A stretch of 10,979 nucleotides of DNA from DASWYB01 sp036405195 (GTDB lineage Bacteria > Patescibacteriota > UBA1384 > 2-12-FULL-50-11 > DASWYB01), in contig DASWYB010000084.1 in NCBI GenBank assembly GCA_036405195.1, positions 1 to 10,979 on the forward strand, read 5' to 3'. The translations under genes were made by a program, and so were the position numbers. The number at the start of each line of letters is the position of its first letter. The stretch's first letter is position 1. Below are positions 6,077 to 10,979 of the stretch, piece after piece. The notes under the pieces were generated by a model. The model was given only the letters and a program-made list of their open reading frames with translations, was not told where the DNA came from and searched no databases.

Positions 6077-8545
6077 TCATGATGATTTTTTTCCGGTTGA
6101 TGTTGTAACAGCTTCTGCCACACCGACCCCTTCGGCTAGTTGTGCCCGGTTACGAATTTGTTGATCCACTTCTTGTCTATTTCGGCCGTAACTTAAATTA
6201 GAAAGTTCAACGATTGCGTTACGAAGCTGAGGGTCAGTCGGTGAATCATCTTTCATTGTGCGGATACTAAACGGACGAATCGGCGCATTATCGACAAGAT
6301 AACGAACATACGCGTTATAGCGATCAATGTTCATCAAATCCCCCTCAGAGAAAGCTGGCGTAAACTGACTGACTAAAAACTTTGCATCTTCCACCCCAAC
6401 GCGAAATGCAACAACAGTTCCCACATTGCCAAAAACCGCATTACGAACATCTTCTGGTAACTGGGCAATATATTGATGCGTTATATTCAAGCTCAAACGA
6501 TATTTTCGGGCTTCGGAAAGGATTGTTCCAAACGTGTCGGTAGCTAGGTTTTGAAATTCATCAACATAGAGGTAAAAGTCACGCGGCTGTTGCCCTTGTG
6601 CTAGCATATCTTGTCGAGCAAGCGTGGCTGAATTAATTTTTGCGACAAGAATCATACCAAGCATCTGAGCGTTAATGTCGCCAATTTTCCCCTTCGATAA
6701 GTTAACCAGCAGAATTTTACCTGAGTCCATTGCTTCACGAACGTCAAAGGCGGATTTTGGCTGACCAATAATATTACGCATGAGCTCATTGGTCATAAAA
6801 CGACCAAACTTAGAAATAAAGTAGTTAAACATTTCCGACTTATGAAAATCAGCCGTCTTCGCCATTTGTTCATTCCAGAATCGTAATACCACCGGATCCT
6901 GTACATAAGATAAAATTCGCTCGCGAAATTTATCGTCCGTAAATAAGCGAGGAATCTCGATTAAAGTTCCTCCCTCCGGATCGGACATAATCGTTAAGGC
7001 AGCATTACGCGCCCAGTGTTCAAACTGCGGCCCGACCATTCCTGTTCTATTAGGATCAAAAAGTTTATAGAACATTAAAATAAACTCGTTAATCAAAAAG
7101 TCCTTCTCTTCAGGCCGATGCCATTCGAGTAAGTTAAGCCCCATAGGGCGATCCATATTACCAGGGTCAAAAAGAATTACATCTTTTGCCCGTTCTCGTG
7201 GGATACGCGACAAAATATTCTCAATCGCAGCCCCATGGGGATCGATATAACATACCCCCTTCCCCTCGCGAATATCTTGTAGAATCATATTCTCGAATAA
7301 TGTTGTTTTACCTGTTCCCGTCTGACCAACAGCATAGACATGACGCATACGATCTTCTGGCTTGAGATAAATATTTTTACGCTGCCCACGGAATACGTTC
7401 TCCCCTAGAAGAATTCCTTCGGTTGGCGTATTTGGCGGAGCGGCGGCAAATTTAGCCAATAACCATACAATTCCAGGTGTATCAATTGAATAGTTCGGCA
7501 TATGGAAAAGCGAAGCTATTTCTGTTGTATTAAGGATCATTCCTCGTTTTTCTGGAGTCCGTAACATGACATGAATCAGAAAATCTCGCATTTGCTTAAT
7601 ACGCTTCGCCTTAAACCCGTTTCCTTGCGCGGTATTATATTGCGAAAAAGCGGCCAGAATATTAGCAAGCTGAAATTGAGCTTCTCCGGTTTCAGGTGCG
7701 ACGGCTACAATATTAATATGAGTCGAAAAACCGAGTTTCGATCCTTTTGACTGAAGAAGTTTTTGCATCTCCTGTTGTGCAGGAGATAAGGCAATATATG
7801 GTTTCGTGGGATCTTTCGGCGCCGTATTCTCAGTCACGGCTTTACCTGAGTTATGCAATAATTTAACCCACCAAGGTCCCGACACCATCGAGACATCTTT
7901 CCCCTCCTGAATTTTTCGAATTGCCATATCGGACTGATTACGCCAGGCATTGTCAGTGGGCTGAATTAAGATTTGTATCAGAGACCGAGAATCAGGCCCC
8001 ATCTTTGATAGAGAAGTTGTGATCGATTGGAGCGGGTCGCTCTCTACATCCATATAGGTTTGGATAGGAAAAATAAATTTACGCATAAGTTTTAATTGGC
8101 CAGCAGCCATTGCGTAGCCTTTTTCCATAATGCGGAATGATTTACTTCGTTCAACCTGGGCTTCCGGATAATAGCCAAGAATTTGTTTTTCAATCGCCGA
8201 TTCATATTCAGCGGGTGTCCCAATAAAAAACCGGATCTCACTATGGCGGGCAACAATTTCCAGACTAAAAACCGGTTGATTTCCACCCAAACCTTTTAAC
8301 CCCGGCGTGTAGTAACCAGAAAGATTTGTTAAAAATTGCTCCATGACGGAAATGAGCTCTTTTAGCTGCGGCGGAGTTTCGTTTTCAGCCTTATTTATCT
8401 CTTTAGGAACCAAAACCTCAAGCAAAACAAAATCCTTAGCCCGTCGTACGGCTCGGGTCAAACGCCATCGACGTGACATGACTTGCCATCCCCAATAGCC
8501 GAGAACGCCAAGTCCAATGGTAATAATAAGAGGGAGAAACATCAT
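6077..8545 (-). CDS. Membrane-anchored TraD/VirD4-like ATPase, shorter paralog
   Basis: An 822-residue motor ATPase with the same plan as its neighbour at 2665-6018, without the long tail. In order: one membrane helix (about 3-21) followed by a very basic stretch (25-36); an N-terminal domain (38-200) with PVFSLEIVARHSEIRFF; a second domain (about 265-352) with EIASLFHMP; Walker A GQTGTGKTT (407-415); DPHGA (435-439); NIIGQPKSAF (591-600); MDSGKILLVNLSKGKIG (606-622); Walker B FYLYVDEFQN (657-666, D662/E663); THQYIAQ (689-695). Walker A to B spacing is almost equal in the two paralogs, so they share one fold. All ATPase residues look intact. The start ATG 8545 follows directly on the TAA of the upstream gene (TAAATGATG), with only a weak AGG before it, so translation is probably coupled. 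By analogy it drives DNA or protein across the inner membrane, but the substrate cannot be read from the sequence. Confidence 0.93.
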   Translation of the reverse strand: MMFLPLIITIGLGVLGYWGWQVMSRRWRLTRAVRRAKDFVLLEVLVPKEINKAENETPPQLKELISVMEQFLTNLSGYYTPGLKGLGGNQPVFSLEIVARHSEIRFFIGTPAEYESAIEKQILGYYPEAQVERSKSFRIMEKGYAMAAGQLKLMRKFIFPIQTYMDVESDPLQSITTSLSKMGPDSRSLIQILIQPTDNAWRNQSDMAIRKIQEGKDVSMVSGPWWVKLLHNSGKAVTENTAPKDPTKPYIALSPAQQEMQKLLQSKGSKLGFSTHINIVAVAPETGEAQFQLANILAAFSQYNTAQGNGFKAKRIKQMRDFLIHVMLRTPEKRGMILNTTEIASLFHMPNYSIDTPGIVWLLAKFAAAPPNTPTEGILLGENVFRGQRKNIYLKPEDRMRHVYAVGQTGTGKTTLFENMILQDIREGKGVCYIDPHGAAIENILSRIPRERAKDVILFDPGNMDRPMGLNLLEWHRPEEKDFLINEFILMFYKLFDPNRTGMVGPQFEHWARNAALTIMSDPEGGTLIEIPRLFTDDKFRERILSYVQDPVVLRFWNEQMAKTADFHKSEMFNYFISKFGRFMTNELMRNIIGQPKSAFDVREAMDSGKILLVNLSKGKIGDINAQMLGMILVAKINSATLARQDMLAQGQQPRDFYLYVDEFQNLATDTFGTILSEARKYRLSLNITHQYIAQLPEDVRNAVFGNVGTVVAFRVGVEDAKFLVSQFTPAFSEGDLMNIDRYNAYVRYLVDNAPIRPFSIRTMKDDSPTDPQLRNAIVELSNLSYGRNRQEVDQQIRNRAQLAEGVGVAEAVTTSTGKKSS

Positions 8546-9154
8546 TTAAACCTGCTCGCTTTGTGACATAACGGCTAACTCAAGTCGAAAAAGTAGATCA
8601 TCAAGTTGTTCTTTTGGTCGAGGCGATAAAATATCTCGGATGAGTGTATCAGGGGCCAGACGACGAGGAGGGGTTGGCTGCGGCTGCATCTGAGCAATCG
8701 GAGGAACGGGAGCAACAGCCATTATAGGCGCCGGCTGCGGCGGCGTTATTACTGGCGGACTAGAAAGAGGAAGCGGTTCGGAAGGAGCCGCAGGAGCAGT
8801 TTCGGTAGTAAAAACTTTTTCCGAGCCGACTCCTCCGCTTTGTAACTCCGGACGACTTGTCGTGGGAGGCAATACACCGTCTACAGCTCCCATTGAAGGC
8901 GGTGTTGGCACACCTACATTTTGTCCTGCGGGCTGCCCTAGCAACACAGCGTTATTTGGAGCTTGCTCTGTCGAAGGTATGGATGCGCCCGTTCCTTCAA
9001 CCGTCAATGGAGCTTGAAGATTTGCCTCGGGTACGTTTATTGCCCCATCCTCAACAGAGGTCGCCTGTAGCGAAACCTCTGGTGTAACGCTTACTGGCAC
9101 CTCTGCAGTAGGCAGAGGTGCGCTTTGTGCCCCATCCAACGTCGTAAAATCCAT
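8546..9154 (-). CDS. Proline-rich, probably disordered protein preceding the ATPase pair
   Basis: I do not recognise this protein of about 202 residues. Residues 1-155 are low in complexity and rich in Pro, Ala, Val, Thr, Ser and Gln (for example SSPPVITPPQPAPIMAVAPV), with few charges, no membrane helix and no signal peptide, so it is probably disordered. Only the last 40 residues (RRLAPDTLIRDILSPRPK, then EQLDDLLFRLELAVMSQSEQV split by no gap) look able to form helices. I place the start at ATG 9154. A longer frame to ATG 9199 exists, but it begins inside the tgt terminator stem and adds residues unlike the rest. An extended -10 box ends six bases before ATG 9154. The stop is contiguous with the start of the 822-residue ATPase, so the two are very likely made together. 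A partner or adaptor role for the ATPases is inference. Confidence 0.75.
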   Translation of the reverse strand: MDFTTLDGAQSAPLPTAEVPVSVTPEVSLQATSVEDGAINVPEANLQAPLTVEGTGASIPSTEQAPNNAVLLGQPAGQNVGVPTPPSMGAVDGVLPPTTSRPELQSGGVGSEKVFTTETAPAAPSEPLPLSSPPVITPPQPAPIMAVAPVPPIAQMQPQPTPPRRLAPDTLIRDILSPRPKEQLDDLLFRLELAVMSQSEQV

Positions 9155-9160
9155 AATTTC

Positions 9161-9169
9161 ATGGTAGCA
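9161..9169 (-). promoter_or_regulatory. Extended -10 promoter of the ATPase operon
   Basis: On the minus strand the sequence TGC-TACCAT (9161-9169) is an extended -10 element (TGn plus a hexamer with matches at the key T, A and final T). It stands six bases before ATG 9154. The -35 zone falls in the T-rich terminator of tgt and is poor, as is common with extended -10 promoters. Transcription would begin at or within a base or two of the start codon, giving a leaderless message. Confidence 0.5.
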
Positions 9170-9173
9170 CACT

Positions 9174-9221
9174 CGAATAAAAAAAGAACGCCCAGACATC
9201 TGGGCGTTCTTTTTTTATTCG
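9174..9221. terminator. Strong bidirectional intrinsic terminator at the end of tgt
   Basis: Bases 9174-9195 and 9200-9221 are perfect reverse complements: a 22-bp palindrome with a 4-base loop. Its core is an 11-bp stem (9185-9195 with 9200-9210) containing GCCCAG/CTGGGC, flanked by seven A and seven T, so it has a T-tract on both strands. On the minus strand it ends tgt transcription, and the tgt stop codon (9215-9217) lies inside the outer stem. It insulates the ATPase operon, whose promoter begins five bases beyond it. Confidence 0.95.
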
Positions 9222-10375
9222 GCGATGTAACTTTTAAATTGTTCCGAAAATCGGCCTTCTTCAAGACTCTGCCGCATGCGCTCAAACAGACTTAAAACAT
9301 GCCTCAGGTTATGAAGCGTCAATAAACGGATACCTAAAATTTCTTTTTCTTTTAACAAATGATGAATATAGGCACGAGAATAACCATTGCGACAAGCCGG
9401 ACAATCGCAGATTTCATCCAAAACGTTTTTATCAGTTTTATAGATAGATTTTGCAATATCGAGCGAATCAAATCCTCGCTTCTCGTCGCCCACCCATGCA
9501 ACGCCGTGTCGCCCTAGACGAGTTGGTAAGACACAGTCAAACATGTCGATACCTTGCGATACGGCTTTAATCATATCAATCGGCTCGCCCACGCCCATCA
9601 GGTAACGAGGTTTATCATGAGGAATATAGGGAACTGCGTACTCTACCGCTTCGGTCATTTTGTCCTTGCTCTCTCCCCCATTTGCCACCCCACCAATAGC
9701 AATACCATCAAATGGCAGGCTTGAAATAAACTGCGCGGATTCTTTTCGCAAGTCCGCAAACGGTCCACCTTGTACAATTCCAAAATAATTTTGCAGGCTC
9801 TCCCCTTTTACTTTATTCCAGTATTCAATCCCCCGCTGTGCCCAGCGATGCGTTTGCTCCATAGCTTTCTTAATAGCCATATGATCCGCATTTCCGTCCG
9901 GACAGGCATCAAGCGGCATCATAATATCTGACCCTAAGTTTCTCTGAATATCAATTACTCGTTCAGGTGTAAAAAGATGCTTGCTCCCATCAATGTGAGA
10001 ATAAAAAGTAGCGCCTTCTTCGGTGATTTTGACAAGCTGAGGACCTTCTCCTCGAGCTTCTGCCCGTAATCCCAGGCTAAATACTTGGTAACCACCACTG
10101 TCAGTCAAAATAGGCTTCTTCCAACCCATAAAATTATGCAAAGAATCAAAATGGTCTTTAATAAATTCGCTCGTTGGCCGGAGGTGTAAGTGATAGGTAT
10201 TGCCTAAAATAATTTGTGCCCCAAGCGCATCTAAGTCTTCGTTCGAGACCGCCTTTACGCTCCCCACGGTTCCCACCGGCATAAAAATAGGCGTTTGAAC
10301 GACGCCATGGGCTAAATGTAATTCTCCACGTCGAGCGCGAGTTTTTGTATCTGTTTTAAGTAAATTAAATTTCAT
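9215..10375 (-). CDS. tgt: tRNA-guanine(34) transglycosylase (queuosine pathway)
   Basis: TGT swaps guanine at tRNA position 34 for preQ1 (bacterial type), the committed step of queuosine synthesis in tRNAs with GUN anticodons. The protein has 386 residues, full length for the family. Seen: the N-terminal barrel start ARRGELHLAHGVVQTPIFMPVGT (given here as two adjoining motifs at residues 14-36); ILGNTYHL (56-63); DSGGYQVFSL (92-101) with the substrate-binding Asp92; the region of Asp156; GIVQGG (199-204); GVGEPIDM (261-268); GIDMFDCVLPTR (275-286) with nucleophile Asp280; and the zinc site CDCPAC (323-328) with a His near 355. In the preQ1-recognition loop it reads GGVANGGESK (228-237) where the family usually has GG-V/L-A/S-V-G-E, an apparent one-residue insertion. 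ATG 10375 has no Shine-Dalgarno sequence, but a TATAAT box lies eight bases upstream. It appears to be its own transcription unit, with terminators on both sides. Confidence 0.97.
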   Translation of the reverse strand: MKFNLLKTDTKTRARRGELHLAHGVVQTPIFMPVGTVGSVKAVSNEDLDALGAQIILGNTYHLHLRPTSEFIKDHFDSLHNFMGWKKPILTDSGGYQVFSLGLRAEARGEGPQLVKITEEGATFYSHIDGSKHLFTPERVIDIQRNLGSDIMMPLDACPDGNADHMAIKKAMEQTHRWAQRGIEYWNKVKGESLQNYFGIVQGGPFADLRKESAQFISSLPFDGIAIGGVANGGESKDKMTEAVEYAVPYIPHDKPRYLMGVGEPIDMIKAVSQGIDMFDCVLPTRLGRHGVAWVGDEKRGFDSLDIAKSIYKTDKNVLDEICDCPACRNGYSRAYIHHLLKEKEILGIRLLTLHNLRHVLSLFERMRQSLEEGRFSEQFKSYIAE

Positions 10376-10383
10376 ACTTGCCT

Positions 10384-10389
10384 ATTATA
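10384..10389 (-). promoter_or_regulatory. -10 box of tgt
   Basis: A perfect TATAAT on the minus strand ends eight bases before ATG 10375. The -35 zone overlaps the T-rich tail of the upstream hairpin and shows only weak similarity. Transcription would start about one or two bases before the ATG. No Shine-Dalgarno sequence lies in between, consistent with a leaderless or nearly leaderless message. Confidence 0.6.
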
Positions 10390-10692
10390 CTAGAAAATAC
10401 CCTGTAAAAAAAGAAACGACGGTCCGCGACTGCGGACCGTCTTGTTCTGTGACTGAAAATGCCGCAGGTTGCTCCAGGAGTTGATCGCCAGACCAACACA
10501 GAACAGCAGCAGAGCCACCCGGAGTATCCACTGGCTTTTGGTTGGCGGAGAACCCGCACTACCCAACCGGCTGCAGGAAAGTGTAAGCTGGGTCAGCCCC
10601 ACCAGTATCCAACCGGCGAAGCAAAGTGCGCCACCGGTACCAACGAAGGCCCAGAACGCAAACCACTGTGGGTAACTAACAATCCCTTCCAT
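10390..10692 (-). CDS. Small two-helix membrane protein, function unknown (upstream of tgt)
   Basis: I do not recognise this 100-residue protein. It has two hydrophobic segments (about residues 9-36 and 54-72). Between them is a polar loop with CSRLGSAGSPPTKSQ. ATG 10692 follows a good GGGAG with a 7-base spacer and begins two bases after the stop of the preceding small gene, so the two form an operon. The last 20 or so codons run through a GC-rich hairpin and T-tract that look like an intrinsic terminator, and the stop (TAG, 10390-10392) comes after it. All three frames are open through the hairpin, so no earlier stop exists. The natural C-terminus is therefore uncertain. Base composition here is visibly more GC-rich than in the surrounding genes. 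Confidence 0.6.
   Translation of the reverse strand: MEGIVSYPQWFAFWAFVGTGGALCFAGWILVGLTQLTLSCSRLGSAGSPPTKSQWILRVALLLFCVGLAINSWSNLRHFQSQNKTVRSRGPSFLFLQGIF
10404..10441 (-). terminator. Intrinsic-terminator-like hairpin inside the end of the small membrane gene
   Basis: GACGGTCCGC (10418-10427) and GCGGACCGTC (10432-10441) form a perfect 10-bp, GC-rich stem with a 4-base loop. On the minus strand it is followed by GTTTCTTTTTTT (10406-10417), a good T-tract. It precedes the tgt promoter and would end the operon of small membrane genes, yet it lies before that operon's stop codon. Confidence 0.8.
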
Positions 10693-10694
10693 CT

Positions 10695-10919
10695 CTATCT
10701 CCCTGCGCCCGCCTGGGCGCTCACGACGATTACCAGAAAAGCGAGGCTTATAAAGACTCCTGCAAGTGTAATTTGCAAGAACTTTTGCGCTCGTCCAAGG
10801 TACTCTTTTTTCGCGTTAAGAGTCACTAACAGGGAGACAGCAAAAAGTACTCCCATAGTCAGCAACAAGCCAACCCCGAGCCCTACAAGGCTCGATCTGA
10901 GCCAGACAAGGTACTCCAT
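10695..10919 (-). CDS. Small two-helix membrane protein, function unknown (first of pair)
   Basis: I do not recognise this protein of 74 residues. Two long hydrophobic helices (about residues 10-33 and 48-69) are joined by a short basic loop (NAKKEYLGRAQK), a hairpin in the membrane. I choose ATG 10919, which has AAGGAG with an 8-base spacer. A GTG at 10928 in the same frame sits directly against that AAGGA and is too close to use it. The stop is followed two bases later by the next gene, so the pair is co-transcribed. The size and two-helix form resemble many small membrane proteins, including VirB2-type pilins, but there is no signal-peptide-like N-terminus and I do not claim that. Confidence 0.65.
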   Translation of the reverse strand: MEYLVWLRSSLVGLGVGLLLTMGVLFAVSLLVTLNAKKEYLGRAQKFLQITLAGVFISLAFLVIVVSAQAGAGR

Positions 10920-10952
10920 CTCCCCCACTCCTTAACTAACACAGATGCGCAT

Positions 10953-10958
10953 ATTATA
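10953..10958 (-). promoter_or_regulatory. -10 box of the small membrane protein operon
   Basis: A perfect TATAAT on the minus strand lies 33 bases before ATG 10919. This leaves a leader of about 25 bases that contains the AAGGAG ribosome-binding site. The matching -35 box would fall at or just past the right edge of the window and cannot be judged. Confidence 0.55.
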
Positions 10959-10979
10959 TTCTATTTTCTTCATTTTGGC

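Noticed and set aside
2665..8545. Naming either ATPase VirB4, VirD4, TraD or FtsK outright
   Set aside because: The motor motifs fit the HerA/FtsK/TraD group, but no partner genes are present and no family-defining domain beyond the motor could be confirmed by eye, so no gene symbol is given.
9155..9199. Longer N-terminus for the proline-rich protein starting at ATG 9199
   Set aside because: The ATG sits in the loop side of the tgt terminator, and the added 15 residues (MSGRSFFIRVCYHEI) differ from the rest of the protein. The -10 box at 9161-9166 would fall inside the coding region.
10920..10928. GTG start at 10928 for the first small membrane gene
   Set aside because: The AAGGA sequence touches the GTG, leaving no spacer, whereas ATG 10919 is eight bases from AAGGAG.
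10459..10935. A 158-codon open frame on the plus strand
   Set aside because: It lies opposite the two small membrane genes, which have ribosome-binding sites, tight operon spacing and a -10 box. Its product is polar and low in complexity with no recognisable pattern, as expected of the complement of a GC-rich coding stretch.
1..10979. Recoded TGA (as in some Patescibacteria lineages)
   Set aside because: TGA ends the 822-residue ATPase, the 97-residue membrane protein and the frame-corrected secD at sensible places, and I saw no in-frame TGA inside the clear genes.
1..10979. CRISPR array, tRNA, rRNA or insertion sequence
   Set aside because: No regularly spaced repeats, cloverleaf or ribosomal RNA sequence and no transposase was seen. 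The only repeat cluster (2429-2633) has two unequal units, not an array.

Overview
The window looks like chromosome from a Patescibacteria (candidate phyla radiation) bacterium, most like the Parcubacteria side. That placement is inference. It rests on two tandem TraD/VirD4-like membrane ATPases of a type I associate with those genomes, compact operons, standard-code stops (TAA, TAG and TGA are all used as stops) and several short hypothetical membrane proteins. No rRNA or tRNA is present to fix the taxonomy.

Layout. Positions 1-1890 (+) hold the end of secD and all of secF, the Sec translocon accessory pair. secD is cut by the window edge and has a reading-frame break near 680-710, after which the protein continues cleanly in another frame and overlaps secF. 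Positions 1891-2006 are a short gap with an inverted repeat. Everything else is on the minus strand. A three-helix small membrane protein occupies 2007-2300. The gene-free stretch 2301-2664 is rich in inverted and direct repeats of a GCGTCGCAC unit. Positions 2665-9154 read right to left as a three-gene unit: a proline-rich, probably disordered protein, an 822-residue ATPase and a 1117-residue paralogous ATPase with a long disordered tail. Positions 9215-10375 are tgt (tRNA-guanine transglycosylase), separated from the ATPase unit by a perfect 22-bp-stem terminator. Positions 10390-10919 hold two small two-helix membrane proteins in a visibly GC-richer segment.

How the genes may work together. 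SecD and SecF complete protein export through SecYEG using the proton gradient. The two ATPases share motor motifs and a common N-terminal domain, so they probably form one membrane-anchored machine, by analogy a DNA or protein translocation motor. The proline-rich protein is contiguous with the first ATPase gene and may be its partner. No pilin, relaxase, VirB4, VirB6 or other conjugation gene is visible here, so the role is open. The best candidate for an undescribed system is this 2665-9154 unit.

Several promoters have their -10 box 6-12 bases from the start codon, which suggests leaderless or nearly leaderless messages. An intrinsic-terminator-like hairpin lies inside the last codons of the small membrane gene just upstream of tgt.
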